DNA of 43,155 bases from a candidate division WOR-1 bacterium RIFCSPHIGHO2_01_FULL_53_15 (GCA_001772335.1 METM01000021.1:121231-164385); one strand, 5' to 3'; positions 22,832-34,240 are shown, counted from the first letter of the stretch. Numbers and translations are program-made. The notes: generated by a model from the sequence alone, not told the origin.

Positions 22832-23707
22832 ATGGATATTATCAAGAATTCAAGATTATGGTTCGTGTTCTCGGGGTCGCTGATCGTCCTGGCGATCGCC
22901 GCGCTCTCGTTCAACGCCTTTGTGCGCGGGAAACCCTTGAACTTCGGCATCGATTTTACCGGCGGCACGCTCCTCAATCTGCGTTTTGAGCGGCCGGTCA
23001 CCGTCGCGGAGGTTCGCGGCGTCCTCCATGAATTCAAATTAGGGGAGAGCGTCATCCAGAAGTCGGGTGAGACCGACATCCTGATCAGGACCGTGCCGCT
23101 CGAAGGCGAAACACGGGCCGGTCTTATCTCAGCGCTCAACACCAAAATCGCGGCTTCGGAGATACTTGAGGCCGACATCATCGGCCCGACGGTCGGGCGT
23201 GAGTTGTCGGCCCAGGCGGTCTGGGCGCTCATTATCGCTTCGATCGGCATTATTATATATGTATCGTTCAGGTTCGAGTTCAAATACGCCGTCACGGCGC
23301 TCTTTGCCCTCTACCATGACGCCATCATCACGACCGGCCTGATCGCCCTCTTCTGGCGCACGGTCGACGTCGGCTTCGTGGCAGCAATCCTCACGATCAT
23401 GGGTTATTCTATCAACGATACGATAGTAATTTATGACAGGATCAGGGAGAATCTCAAGAAACCGGGCAATGCCAAGAAAAAGTTCAGCGAAATCGTCAAC
23501 GCCAGTATCTATGAGACGTTGGCCCGCTCGATCAACACCGTTCTCACCGTCATCATCATGGTGCTTCTGCTCCTTTTCCTGGGCGGCGAGCCCCTGCGCG
23601 ATTTCTCGCTGACGCTCTTGATCGGTTTTTCTTTCGGCGCTTATTCATCGATCTTTGTCGCCCCGCCGCTTCTCAACGCCTGGGCGAAGCGGGAAAACAA
23701 GAAGTAA
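22832..23707 (+). CDS. secF: Protein translocase subunit SecF
   Basis: The 291-residue partner of SecD. It has an N-terminal helix, then LNFGIDFTGGTLLNLRF (family signature), a short periplasmic domain, and a bundle of five helices with YSINDTIVIYDRIRENL. The order secD-secF is the usual one, and the next gene uppP starts directly after the stop, so the three are likely one transcript. Confidence 0.96.
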   Translation: MDIIKNSRLWFVFSGSLIVLAIAALSFNAFVRGKPLNFGIDFTGGTLLNLRFERPVTVAEVRGVLHEFKLGESVIQKSGETDILIRTVPLEGETRAGLISALNTKIAASEILEADIIGPTVGRELSAQAVWALIIASIGIIIYVSFRFEFKYAVTALFALYHDAIITTGLIALFWRTVDVGFVAAILTIMGYSINDTIVIYDRIRENLKKPGNAKKKFSEIVNASIYETLARSINTVLTVIIMVLLLLFLGGEPLRDFSLTLLIGFSFGAYSSIFVAPPLLNAWAKRENKK

Positions 23708-24472
23708 TTGGAATATATACTGCTCGGCCTTGTCCAGGGTTTGACTGAATTTCTGCCTGTTTCCTCGCAGGGCCACCTGTTGCTTATTTACCGCCTGTTC
23801 CATTTGACCGAAAACATCGCCTTCGATACGGTACTGCACCTGGCGACGGCGCTGGCGGCTATTGTCTATTTCCGCCGCGACATTTTTGATCTTTTTACAA
23901 GCAACAGGCGCCTCCTCTGGCTGGTTGCCGCCGCGACATTTTTTACCGGGCTGATCGGCCTAAGCTTTAAGGATTTTTTTGAATCGCTTTTCCTGGCCTT
24001 TGAATATGTCGGCCCGTTCTTTATCGTGACTGGCCTGGTCATCCTGGCCGGCGAATGGGCGGGCAAGAGCCGGCGGGGCGCGGAGAGAGCTAATTTTTTT
24101 GACGCGGCAATTATCGGGATCGCCCAGGGGATGTCGATCGTGCCGTCGCTTTCGCGCTCCGCCATGACCATTTCATCGGCGCTGGCGCTCAACCTTGACC
24201 GCCGGTTCGCCGCCACATTCTCATTCCTTGTTTCCATACCGGCCATCCTTGGGGCGGGGTTCATCCAGTCAAAGGCGATCTTCAAAGCCGGCACGATCGG
24301 CATCGGAATCGGTCCGTTGGCGCTCGGATTTCTGGCGGCCTTTATTTCCGGCTGGTTCGCGATCAAGATCTTCATGGGCGTCATCCAGAAGACAAGTTTG
24401 CGCGTTTTCGCGTATTATTGTATTATTCTTGGCGTGGCGGTCGTTCTTCTGACTTACTTTAAAGTTATTTAA
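23708..24472 (+). CDS. uppP: Undecaprenyl-diphosphatase UppP/BacA
   Basis: UppP dephosphorylates undecaprenyl diphosphate so the lipid carrier can be reused in cell-wall synthesis. The 254-residue membrane protein has the active-site motif GLTEFLPVSSQGHL (about 11-24) and the second motif IVPSLSRSAMTIS, where the usual PGxSRSGxT is slightly altered. The start is an unusual TTG directly after the secF TAA, which suits the family's typical MEYILLGLVQGLTEF beginning. No Shine-Dalgarno sequence is seen, so translational coupling to secF is likely. Confidence 0.95.
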   Translation: MEYILLGLVQGLTEFLPVSSQGHLLLIYRLFHLTENIAFDTVLHLATALAAIVYFRRDIFDLFTSNRRLLWLVAAATFFTGLIGLSFKDFFESLFLAFEYVGPFFIVTGLVILAGEWAGKSRRGAERANFFDAAIIGIAQGMSIVPSLSRSAMTISSALALNLDRRFAATFSFLVSIPAILGAGFIQSKAIFKAGTIGIGIGPLALGFLAAFISGWFAIKIFMGVIQKTSLRVFAYYCIILGVAVVLLTYFKVI

Positions 24473-24492
24473 CTTTCCGCGAGGTGTTTTTG

Positions 24493-25134
24493 GTGAAAAA
24501 ACTGCTTTCGTTCCTGCTCGTCTTTGTTTTCATCTTTGGTTTGGCCGCGCCGTCGTTTTCCGCCGTTCAAAAGAAAAAAGTTGTTCAAAAGAAGAGAGTT
24601 GTTAAAAAGAAAAGCTATTACCGGCGGATCGTGCGCAATTGGCCCAAGGGCGGACCCCGGCCGGTATTCCCGCAAGATTCCGGACAAAAGGCGGTCGTGG
24701 GAACGCCGCCCCCGGCGCCCAAGCCGGCGCCGCCGCAACCCGCGCCAAAGCCGCCGGCTAAAGCCGGCTTTTTCGCCGAGGGAGGAATGGCCGGCGGGGC
24801 AGTGGCGGCTGAATTGGGCTACGGCCGCAGTTTCGGCGAGAAGCTCTACTTGAGCGGCGCGGCCGGTTACGCGGTCGGCAATCAATACCGTGTCTTAGTG
24901 CTCGACCCGATCCGCGCTTCTTTTGACTTGAAACAATTTGTTGTCGGCGCCGGCCTCAATTACGCGGCCTATTCGGACTATGTCGCGAACATTCCCGGCT
25001 TTTCCGGCACGATCCCAAACAAGAATCTGTTCGGATTTGAGGTCTTTGCGGGCAAGCAGTTCGGCGACCTCATCGGCAAGATCGGCTACAGCACGGCGCT
25101 GGGCCTGCGGGCCGGGGCCGCCATGAATTTTTGA
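24493..25134 (+). CDS. Exported beta-barrel-like protein with a basic and a proline-rich linker
   Basis: I chose GTG 24493 because GAGGTG lies seven bases upstream and the protein then begins with a signal peptide (VKKLLSFLLVFVFIFGLAAPSFSA). Residues 25-48 are very basic (repeated VVQKKK and VVKKKS), then a PPPAPKPAPPQPAPKPP linker, then strands typical of a small beta-barrel (AAELGYGRSFGEKLYLSGAA) to the end GLRAGAAMNF, ending in an aromatic. The linker could cross or bind peptidoglycan. The family is not recognised. The gene follows uppP but has its own start signals. Confidence 0.72.
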   Translation: MKKLLSFLLVFVFIFGLAAPSFSAVQKKKVVQKKRVVKKKSYYRRIVRNWPKGGPRPVFPQDSGQKAVVGTPPPAPKPAPPQPAPKPPAKAGFFAEGGMAGGAVAAELGYGRSFGEKLYLSGAAGYAVGNQYRVLVLDPIRASFDLKQFVVGAGLNYAAYSDYVANIPGFSGTIPNKNLFGFEVFAGKQFGDLIGKIGYSTALGLRAGAAMNF

Positions 25135-25144
25135 CCAAAGGGTA

Positions 25145-25172
25145 TTGACAACATTAGATAAGGTGGTATGCT
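25145..25172 (+). promoter_or_regulatory. Promoter of the vWA lipoprotein gene
   Basis: TTGACA (25145-25150), a 16-base spacer and TATGCT (25167-25172). The leader of about 45 bases ends with GGAGG nine bases before ATG 25225. It is a normal leadered promoter. Confidence 0.75.
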
Positions 25173-25224
25173 TACGGTTGAGGTTTAGAGTTTAAAAGAA
25201 TATTTTTTTAGGAGGATGATGACA

Positions 25225-26430
25225 ATGGGTAAAAAGGTCTGGTTCGGTCTCGTCGGCTTGTTCCTGGCTTCTTTGTTCGTGGTTTCGATGTACGGGTGCG
25301 CGGCGCTGCAGCAGGCATTGAGTCGGCTTGATCCAGGGTTATTGACGTCGACCCAAGAGGTCACGACCATCAGCGGTTCGGTTTCCTATTCGGGCGGCAC
25401 CGCCGAGATCAATCTAGCAGCAGTCTTGGTTTCCGGTGAAATTAAGTCGATCACCTCTTCGAACGTCCAGGTTTATGTCGGCAAATCCGGGACGGCTACT
25501 TCGGAATGGACAGGTGTCGACATCACCATACCCACTGGAGTTGATAAACCGCTTGATATCGCGTTCATTCTCGACAATACCGGCAGTATGGGCGGGGCGA
25601 TCACCGGCTCGAAGAACAGCATCGTGGCTTTTGCCAATTCGCTGGAGGCGGGCGGCGTTGACGCTAAATTCGGTCTTGTGACTTTTGGTGACAGCGCTCT
25701 CCATCCGACGCCCCTTGGTTTTATAACGGCTGAAGGTTTTACAGATGCCTATTCAATGGCGCGGCCAATCATGGGTCTGGGCACGGCGGCTTCGCTGGAG
25801 TCCATTCTCAGCACAGAGGTCGTGGCTGATGGCGGCGGTGACGGGCCGGAAAATCCGCTGGATGCGATCATGTATGCCTACAATAATTTTAGCTGGCGGA
25901 GCGGCGCGCAGAAGGTCTTTATCGTGATTACTGACATAAACGCCCACCAGAGCGTGGAAGCGGACACTTCCTCGGACAACAAGTGCACCACGACGGCGAC
26001 CAATACCGTTACGGCTCTGGCCGGAAGAGCGGTCATTTACTCGGTCAGCCCCGATTACACTTCTTCACAGTGGCCATACGCGGATGTTCGCCGCCTGGCT
26101 GATGGCCTGGGTGAAGGGCGAGTCACGGCTGAAACGAACACCGGCGGCAAATGGATCGAGTTCAGCGGCTCTGGATTTAATCTGAACTCGCTCGGAATTT
26201 CAACTGTCCTGACCAGCTCAACTCTCCTGCGCTTCAGCTACACTTTCTCGGCCGGCACATGGTACATTCACGTCCTGATTGACACCAACGGCGACGGCAC
26301 CATGGATGCCGATGCGGTCTTCACGCTGACTGTTGCAGCCGGCTCAGGTTTTACAACAAATGCGCCGCCGCAGAAACCTGTGAGCGCTTCAGGTTCGAGG
26401 AAACCATACGTCGCGCCGCCAAACAACTAG
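25225..26430 (+). CDS. vWA-domain lipoprotein
   Basis: I chose ATG 25225 because GGAGG is nine bases upstream; two nearer ATGs are too close to it. The 401-residue product has a lipoprotein signal peptide ending SMYGC, so it should be anchored to a membrane. A von Willebrand factor A domain spans about residues 110-310, with the metal-site motif DNTGSMG (Thr in place of the usual Ser) and VIVITDINAHQS. The C-terminal part is a small beta-rich region with a DTNGDGTMDADA calcium-binding-like loop. The function is probably adhesion or protein binding at the cell surface. Confidence 0.85.
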   Translation: MGKKVWFGLVGLFLASLFVVSMYGCAALQQALSRLDPGLLTSTQEVTTISGSVSYSGGTAEINLAAVLVSGEIKSITSSNVQVYVGKSGTATSEWTGVDITIPTGVDKPLDIAFILDNTGSMGGAITGSKNSIVAFANSLEAGGVDAKFGLVTFGDSALHPTPLGFITAEGFTDAYSMARPIMGLGTAASLESILSTEVVADGGGDGPENPLDAIMYAYNNFSWRSGAQKVFIVITDINAHQSVEADTSSDNKCTTTATNTVTALAGRAVIYSVSPDYTSSQWPYADVRRLADGLGEGRVTAETNTGGKWIEFSGSGFNLNSLGISTVLTSSTLLRFSYTFSAGTWYIHVLIDTNGDGTMDADAVFTLTVAAGSGFTTNAPPQKPVSASGSRKPYVAPPNN

Positions 26431-26455
26431 CGGCGAGAACGGATAGATTGATTGA

Positions 26456-26484
26456 AGCCCCCCGGTCCCTCGGGGGGCTTTTTT
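26456..26484 (+). terminator. Intrinsic terminator after the vWA gene
   Basis: The nine-base arms AGCCCCCCG and CGGGGGGCT enclose GTCCCT and run directly into TTTTTT. The ftsK -10 box starts immediately beyond. Confidence 0.92.
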
Positions 26485-26485
26485 A

Positions 26486-26494
26486 TGTTATACT
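26486..26494 (+). promoter_or_regulatory. Extended -10 promoter of ftsK, leaderless type
   Basis: TGTTATACT ends eight bases before ATG 26503. The upstream part of the promoter must overlap the terminator hairpin, so a normal -35 contact is not possible and the TG extension probably replaces it. Confidence 0.68.
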
Positions 26495-26502
26495 CTTAAA
26501 CG

Positions 26503-28686
<2,184 letters not shown>

Positions 28687-28701
<15 letters not shown>

Positions 28702-29208
28702 TTGGCCTCTTGTGCCGCAGTTAATATCTTTTTGCTCCAGAGGCAACTGCCGGACGACACCGATCTTTTCCAGCCAGTCAAATTTTCCCCAACGCGTGAA
28801 ACGATAAAATTCCTGGATGTTGGCTGAGGTTGTTCCGAGCTTTTCCAAGTGTTTTGTAGAAAGATGCTCCAGATGCGCTTCGATCTTAAATCCGGCGTTA
28901 TATCGATCGATAAACATCGCTTCGATCGTCAAAGCCGCGGCCTCAAACAGTCCGGGTGAAACGTCTTTTTTAACCAGCTCATCGACAAGCTGATAAGGAG
29001 TAATTTCGGCCTTGGGATCAAGGCCGTTCTTCGGCCAGACCAGCGTTTTCTTGCCGAAAAACACCTTCATCGCGAAATGGCCGACGCCGTGTTCGAGGAT
29101 ATTGTCCAAAACGCGCCTCATGGCCCCTCTCTCGGCCCGGAAGTAAAAGCGGTAAGACCTGGGTGTTATTGCGCTTTTTTCACCAAGCAGGACCCGCATG
29201 TCTTTCAT
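28687..29208 (-). CDS. Uncharacterised soluble protein
   Basis: The 173-residue product is rich in aromatic and basic residues (SYRFYFRAERGAMRRVLDNI, then FYRFTRWGKFDWLEKIGVV). It has no signal peptide or membrane helix. I do not recognise it. A TATATT-like box lies close before the ATG and no Shine-Dalgarno sequence is visible. The 3' end overlaps ftsK tail to tail by 15 bases. The composition is consistent with a real gene. Confidence 0.65.
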
Positions 29209-29258
29209 GTAAATATATCGCCAAAAAATCGCTATAATTTCAGGATATTGTTTTAAAA

Positions 29259-29320
29259 CCCCACACTGAAGTGTGGGGAATATTTTCGAGATTTGTAATT
29301 CCCCATACTTTAGTATGGGG
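29259..29320. repeat. Pair of CCCCAyACT hairpins
   Basis: CCCCACACT-GA-AGTGTGGGG (29259-29278) and CCCCATACT-TT-AGTATGGGG (29301-29320) are two perfect nine-base-arm hairpins spaced by 22 bases. They match the design of the hairpin at 4079-4098. They lie between the divergent gene 28687-29208 and btuF. Confidence 0.75.
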
Positions 29321-29334
29321 ATTCATAAGTAAAC

Positions 29335-29363
29335 CTGAAGAATGGAGAAAAAATTGGTATAAT
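29335..29363 (+). promoter_or_regulatory. Promoter of the btuF operon, leaderless type
   Basis: CTGAAG (29335-29340), a 17-base spacer and a perfect TATAAT (29358-29363) precede GTG 29371 by seven bases. There is no room for a cobalamin riboswitch in such a transcript. Confidence 0.68.
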
Positions 29364-29370
29364 TGAAGAA

Positions 29371-30234
29371 GTGGAAATATTTAATAAATTGAGATTTGGA
29401 ATTTGTTTGGTTTTTGTTTCTTGGTTGTTGATTATTTTTCCAAAGGGTTCCTTTGCTGAGATTCCACAACGTATTGTTTCTGGCCTGCCATCAGTCACTG
29501 AAATGCTCTACGCGCTTGACCTGGGCGATCGCGTGGTCGGCGTGACGACCAACTGCAACTATCCGCCCGAGGCCAAAAAGAAAGAGAAGATCGGCGGCTT
29601 TTTCCTCAATCTGGAAAAGATCGTCTCCCTCAAACCCGACCTGGTCATAATGATCGAGGACGCGCAAAAGAGGGATATTGCAAGGTTTAAAAAGTTCGGC
29701 CTGCCGGTTTATACGATCAACCCGCGCAATGTGGCTGATGTGATGGCTGAGCTTGTTAAATTGGGGAAACTGACGGGGCAGGAGAGTCAGGCGCAAGCGT
29801 TGGTAGAAAAAATGAAGAGCCGGTTGGCCGCCGTCCAGCCCAAGGGCTTTAGTCTTGAACTGATCTTGAGAAAGCGGCCGAAGGCGCTGACGATCGTCGG
29901 CAATAACCCGCTCATCGTGGTTGGCGGCGGCGCCTTTATTGATGATATAATGAAGCAAGCCGGGGTGGAGAATATTGCCGGGGGATCCAGGGCGGTTTAT
30001 CCGCAGTTCAGCTTTGAAACCTTGCTCAAAGAAGATCCGGAATATCTCATTATTCCAAAAGGGGTCGTTCGGGAGGCAGAGATCAGCCGGGATCAACGCT
30101 GGCAAAAGCTTTCCGCGGTCAAGGAAAAGAAAATATTGATCATTGACGCCGATATCCTCTCGCGGCCCGGGCCGCGGGTGGTCGACGCAGTCGAAGAGAT
30201 CGCTCATTTTATTTATGGCAAAAAAGATCAATAA
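29371..30234 (+). CDS. btuF: Cobalamin/corrinoid-type ABC substrate-binding protein
   Basis: The protein binds corrinoid or a related metal chelate outside the membrane and passes it to the BtuCD-type importer. From GTG 29371 the 287-residue product has a signal peptide (about 1-30) and then RIVSGLPSVTEMLYALDLGDRVVGVTT-type residues, TNCNYPPEA, and KIVSLKPDLVIM, which match the BtuF branch of the class III binding-protein fold. Siderophore or haem binding is less likely but not excluded. The first hydrophobic segment includes a repeat word (TTGTTTCTTGGTT) found also near 34180. Confidence 0.85.
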   Translation: MEIFNKLRFGICLVFVSWLLIIFPKGSFAEIPQRIVSGLPSVTEMLYALDLGDRVVGVTTNCNYPPEAKKKEKIGGFFLNLEKIVSLKPDLVIMIEDAQKRDIARFKKFGLPVYTINPRNVADVMAELVKLGKLTGQESQAQALVEKMKSRLAAVQPKGFSLELILRKRPKALTIVGNNPLIVVGGGAFIDDIMKQAGVENIAGGSRAVYPQFSFETLLKEDPEYLIIPKGVVREAEISRDQRWQKLSAVKEKKILIIDADILSRPGPRVVDAVEEIAHFIYGKKDQ

Positions 30235-31198
30235 GAAGACAGGGTTCGCGGTTTTCATCATCCTATTTGCCGTCGTTTTAGCGGTCATGTTCGTCTCTTT
30301 GTTTCTCGGCTCGGTCATGATCTCGCCGGCCGAATTATTCAAAAGCGAGATTCTCTGGCAGATACGACTGCCGCGCGTCAGCCTGGCGGCGCTCCTTGGC
30401 CTGATGCTTGCTATTTCCGGCGTGATACTGCAGGGTATATTAAGAAACCCTCTGGCCGATCCCTATGTGCTGGGCATCTCGGCCGGCGGGGCTATCGGCG
30501 CGGCAGTCGCCCTGGCCGCCGGAGCGCAAGTTGTTATCCTCGGCATGAGCTCGGTTCCCGTCATGGCCTTTGTCACCTCGCTCGCCGCTGTTTTTATCGT
30601 CTACAAATTAGCGCAGGTCGCTGGCAAGACCTCGCCGGAAACGCTGATTCTCGCCGGCGTCGCGCTCTCCGCCTTCTGCGCCGCCATTCTTTCGCTCATC
30701 ATCATCCTAACCGGCAATCTGCAGTCGATCTATTTCTGGCTGTTAGGTTCGCTCTCTTCGGCGACCTGGTCGAATGTCCTGACGGTCATCCCTTATGCCG
30801 TCTTCGGCTCCGCCGTCGCTTATTTCTTTTCCAAGGAGTTGAACGCGCTTTTATTGGGGGAGGAGATGGCGCAGACGTTAGGGGTTGATGTTGAGCGGAT
30901 CAGGTTGTTCCTGATCGGGACGGCTTCGCTCATGACGGCGGCGGCGGTCTCCGTTTCCGGCCTGATCGGTTTTGTCGGCCTCATCATCCCGCATTTTATC
31001 AGATTATTGGTCGGCCCGAACCACCGTTATCTTATCCCGATCTCCGCGCTCTCGGGTATGCTTTTGATGGTCGCGGCCGACACGATCGCCCGCACCGTTC
31101 TGTCGCCCACGGAGATTCCCATCGGCATAATTATGTCCCTGGTCGGCGCGCCTTTCTTCCTGTATCTTCTGCGCCGCAGAAGAGTTGAGGGCAAATGA
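30215..31198 (+). CDS. btuC: BtuC/FecCD-type ABC permease
   Basis: I chose ATG 30215, which overlaps the btuF end by 20 bases, because the preceding frame is only readthrough. The 327-residue protein has about ten transmembrane helices and the family motifs LPRVSLAALLGLMLAISGVI, NPLADPYVLGISAGGAIGAA and FVGLIIPHFIRLLVGPNHRY, the last contacting the ATPase. The stop overlaps the start of btuD (ATGA). It is the membrane channel of the btuF-btuC-btuD importer. Confidence 0.93.
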   Translation: MAKKINKKTGFAVFIILFAVVLAVMFVSLFLGSVMISPAELFKSEILWQIRLPRVSLAALLGLMLAISGVILQGILRNPLADPYVLGISAGGAIGAAVALAAGAQVVILGMSSVPVMAFVTSLAAVFIVYKLAQVAGKTSPETLILAGVALSAFCAAILSLIIILTGNLQSIYFWLLGSLSSATWSNVLTVIPYAVFGSAVAYFFSKELNALLLGEEMAQTLGVDVERIRLFLIGTASLMTAAAVSVSGLIGFVGLIIPHFIRLLVGPNHRYLIPISALSGMLLMVAADTIARTVLSPTEIPIGIIMSLVGAPFFLYLLRRRRVEGK

Positions 31199-31968
31199 GC
31201 AGCTTAAAGATCGAGAACCTGGTCTGCGGCTATGACTCAAGAAAACCGGTCATCAAGGACATCTCTTTTTCGGTTGATGACGGGCAGTTCGTCGGGATCG
31301 TCGGCCCCAACGGCGCCGGCAAAACCACCCTCCTGCGCGCCGTCGTCGGGCTCTTAAAGGTCCAGCACGGCTCGATCGCCATCAGCAACCACAAGATCGA
31401 ACATCTCGACCGGCGCGAACTGGCCCGCCGAATCGCTTTCGTGCCGCAACTCATGGAGCCGGTTGACGGCTTTTCCGTCGAGGATCTCGTTATGCTTGGC
31501 CGCACACCGTATCTTGAGCGTTTCTCTTTTGAGCAGAACGATGATTACGACGCCGTTAAATGGGCGATCGATGAGCTCAAGATCAGCGAGCTCAAGGACC
31601 GCCAGACGACGGAGCTCTCGGGCGGCGAGTTCCAGCGGGTGGCGATAGCCAGAGCGCTGGCGCAGGAGCCCAAGGTCATGCTGTTAGACGAGCCGACCGC
31701 GCATCTCGATATCCGCTACCAGGTCAATATCTGCAAGCTGCTGCGCAAACTGCGCAGCCACCGCTCGATCGTGGCGACTTTCCATGATCTCAACCTGGCC
31801 TCGCGCTTCTGCTCGCGGCTGGTCCTCATGAAGGCCGGGGAGCTGATCGCCGAAGGGTCGCCCGACGAGGTGGTGACGCCCGAAAATATCTGGAAGGCCT
31901 ACCGGATCAAGGTTTCCGTTAAAAAGAACCCGACGACGCAGAAAGCCCGCTATGTCCTTCTGCCTTAA
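31195..31968 (+). CDS. btuD: ABC transporter ATPase of the BtuD/FecE type
   Basis: The 257-residue ATPase has Walker A GPNGAGKTT (about 37-45), Q-loop region FVPQLMEPVDGF, ABC signature LSGGEFQRV (about 140-148), Walker B VMLLDEPTAHLD and an H-loop in VATFHDLNLASRF. It powers uptake by the btuC permease encoded just upstream, with ATGA overlap. The C-terminal tail is normal in length. Confidence 0.95.
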   Translation: MSSLKIENLVCGYDSRKPVIKDISFSVDDGQFVGIVGPNGAGKTTLLRAVVGLLKVQHGSIAISNHKIEHLDRRELARRIAFVPQLMEPVDGFSVEDLVMLGRTPYLERFSFEQNDDYDAVKWAIDELKISELKDRQTTELSGGEFQRVAIARALAQEPKVMLLDEPTAHLDIRYQVNICKLLRKLRSHRSIVATFHDLNLASRFCSRLVLMKAGELIAEGSPDEVVTPENIWKAYRIKVSVKKNPTTQKARYVLLP

Positions 31969-34240
31969 ACATAAGAACGACCTGCTGGCCGTCTGCTTGT
32001 TCCTCATTCTTGTCCTGATCTTCTTTGCCCGCTTCCTGACCGGCGAGCAGATCATCGCCTTCAAAGATCTCTCGCGCTATTTTTATCCGTTAAGATACCT
32101 GATGGTCGAGCAGGTCAAGTCAGGCCACCTGCCGCTCTGGAACCCCTATATTTTTTGCGGCTTTCCGCTCCTGGCGACGCTTCAGGTCTGTTTCTTTTAT
32201 CCGCTGACGATCATTTATTATCTTTTGCCGTTCAACCTGGCTTTTAATTGGTATATTATTCTCCATTATTTCCTGGCCGCCTGTTTTATGTACGCCATGC
32301 TCCGCCATTTCCGGCTGGGCTGGCACGCTTCTTTCCTCGGCGGGCTGGTCTTTGCCTTTTCCGGTTATCTTCTCTCCGTCTCCAACATGAACACATCTCT
32401 TTCTTCAGTTATCTGGCTGCCGTTAGTGGTAATGGTGTGGGATAAGGCGGTGAATGTAGGGACGGGGCTTGTCCCCGTCCGAAAGAGCGGACGACCACAA
32501 GAGTCGTCCCTACATTTCGTTTTGTTCACCGTATTACTCGCGCTCATGTTCCTCGGCGGAGAACCGACGATTTTCTATGTAACACTTTGGTTCTTGTTTT
32601 TCTACTTGCTGACGTTCTCCGAAAAGAGACTGAAAAGCGTCGCAACATTGGCCGGCGCTGCAATTCTGGCCTTAGGCCTGGCGGCGGTCCAGCTGATCCC
32701 GTTTATGGAACTCGCGCGGCTCTCCGACAGAGTGGCGCGCACAAGCTACGATATCGTCAGTTTTCGCTCATTCCCGCCGCGGGAGCTTCTGACTTTCATC
32801 TTCCCGTATTTTTTCGGCAACCCGGCCCAATTTGGGGGATTTACGGAAACCCTGCTGGGGAAGACCTACCAGGACTGGCTGGTCTCGCCTTATCTGGGGA
32901 TCCTGCCGCTGATTTTCACTCTCTTTGCAAAACGAAATAAGCTGACCGTCTTCCTCTGGTCGGCCGCCGCGGTTGCGCTGCTCCTGGCTTTCGGCCGCTA
33001 CACTCCGATCTATAAGTTCATTTATTATGTCCCGGGATTTTCCATGATCCGCTACCCGGTCAAATATCTTTTCCTGACGTCTTTTTGCCTGACTTTTCTG
33101 GCCGCCCTGGGGTTTGAACAATTGCTCAAGTGGAGAGATGAAAATAGAGAGAAATATCGGCGGCTCCTGCAAGTCTTTGTCTCTCTTGCTCTATGCCTGG
33201 CCGCTTTATCTATCTTTTGTTTTTTCTTCTTGGCCGCGATCATCGGCTTTTTCTCCGGGCTGTATGCGGCCAGCATCCCCAAGGTCTTTTTTGAGATACT
33301 GGCCGGAATCATCAGATTCAATCTGCAGAGTCTTTATAATTTGACCGGCTATATTTTTATTTTTTGCGTTCTGCTGGCCGCCGCTTATAGGGAACGGATC
33401 AGCAAGCGCGTTCTCGCCTCTGCCTTTATACTGGTTGCCGCGGCTGATCTCATCGCCAACGGGACGATGATCATGGTGGCGGCGCCTGCCGAAGTTTTTT
33501 CAGCCATACCGCCCAATTATACATATTTATTAAAGAGCGGCGGTTTCAACCGTTTCTTTTATACGCCCAAAATGGTCGACGCGAACCGGGTGATCGTTGG
33601 CGAAACCTTTGGGGCCGCGCTCTGGGACGCCAAGGATAATTTCGCCGCCAACTGGCCGGTGACATACCAGTTGTTCGACTTTTACGGCTATGAATCGATC
33701 CTGCCCTCTAAACTTGATTCTTTCTACCGGGAGGCGTTCACGCCGGACAAGCTCAAGCGGAATTTCCCGGCGCTGGCTTTATTCAACGTCAAGTATGTCG
33801 TCTCGGACGAGCCGCTCGCTTTGGCCGGACTCAAGCTTTTGCGCCACAAGTATAAATACGGCCGCAATCTTTATTTATACGAGAACAGAAGAGCCAGGCC
33901 GCGGGCGTATTTTCTCGATGACGGCGGGGCGGCCGATTTCACGTTCTATCGGCCTGGGTACATGGCGATGAAAACCGTGTCTTCAAAGCCGGGCAGGTTA
34001 TTCTTGAGCGAGGCCTATTATCCCGGCTGGCGGGCTTATGTTGACGGCGTTGAAACGAATATTAGCCCGGCGCAGGAATTGTTTTCGGCGGTCGATCTGC
34101 CAGCGGGCAGGCACGAGGTTAAATTTATTTATGACCCGCTGAGCTTGAAGCTGGGGGCGGGGATTTCAATAGTTTGTTTCTTGTTTCTTGGTTATTGGTT
34201 ATTGAGAGGTTGGGGCGGCCAACGGGAATTGAACCCGTAA
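31952..34240 (+). CDS. YfhO-like multi-pass membrane protein
   Basis: A 762-residue protein with about 13 transmembrane segments in the first 530 residues and a soluble C-terminal domain with a RLFLSEAYYPGWRAYVDG motif. This is the YfhO family (PF09586), a GT-C-like group involved in adding sugars to cell-wall polymers. The start overlaps the btuD end by 17 bases. Repeat 32453-32516 is translated in frame at residues 168-188 (GTGLVPVRKSGRPQESSLH). The C-terminus reads through a TTGTTTCTTGGTTATTGG word and stops only at 34238-34240, inside tRNA-His on the other strand, so the original stop was probably lost. Confidence 0.85.
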   Translation: MSFCLKHKNDLLAVCLFLILVLIFFARFLTGEQIIAFKDLSRYFYPLRYLMVEQVKSGHLPLWNPYIFCGFPLLATLQVCFFYPLTIIYYLLPFNLAFNWYIILHYFLAACFMYAMLRHFRLGWHASFLGGLVFAFSGYLLSVSNMNTSLSSVIWLPLVVMVWDKAVNVGTGLVPVRKSGRPQESSLHFVLFTVLLALMFLGGEPTIFYVTLWFLFFYLLTFSEKRLKSVATLAGAAILALGLAAVQLIPFMELARLSDRVARTSYDIVSFRSFPPRELLTFIFPYFFGNPAQFGGFTETLLGKTYQDWLVSPYLGILPLIFTLFAKRNKLTVFLWSAAAVALLLAFGRYTPIYKFIYYVPGFSMIRYPVKYLFLTSFCLTFLAALGFEQLLKWRDENREKYRRLLQVFVSLALCLAALSIFCFFFLAAIIGFFSGLYAASIPKVFFEILAGIIRFNLQSLYNLTGYIFIFCVLLAAAYRERISKRVLASAFILVAAADLIANGTMIMVAAPAEVFSAIPPNYTYLLKSGGFNRFFYTPKMVDANRVIVGETFGAALWDAKDNFAANWPVTYQLFDFYGYESILPSKLDSFYREAFTPDKLKRNFPALALFNVKYVVSDEPLALAGLKLLRHKYKYGRNLYLYENRRARPRAYFLDDGGAADFTFYRPGYMAMKTVSSKPGRLFLSEAYYPGWRAYVDGVETNISPAQELFSAVDLPAGRHEVKFIYDPLSLKLGAGISIVCFLFLGYWLLRGWGGQRELNP
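32453..32516. repeat. Palindromic repeat inside the YfhO-like gene
   Basis: Perfect 12-base inverted ends AATGTAGGGACG and CGTCCCTACATT enclose a GACGGGGCTTGTCCCCGTC hairpin. It is 64 bases long and open in the host frame. It is a different family from the tsaD and pabB repeats. Confidence 0.85.

Noticed and set aside
29220-29370. Cobalamin riboswitch before btuF
   Set aside because: The promoter lies seven bases before the GTG start, and the region holds only two simple hairpins with no B12-box-like sequence.
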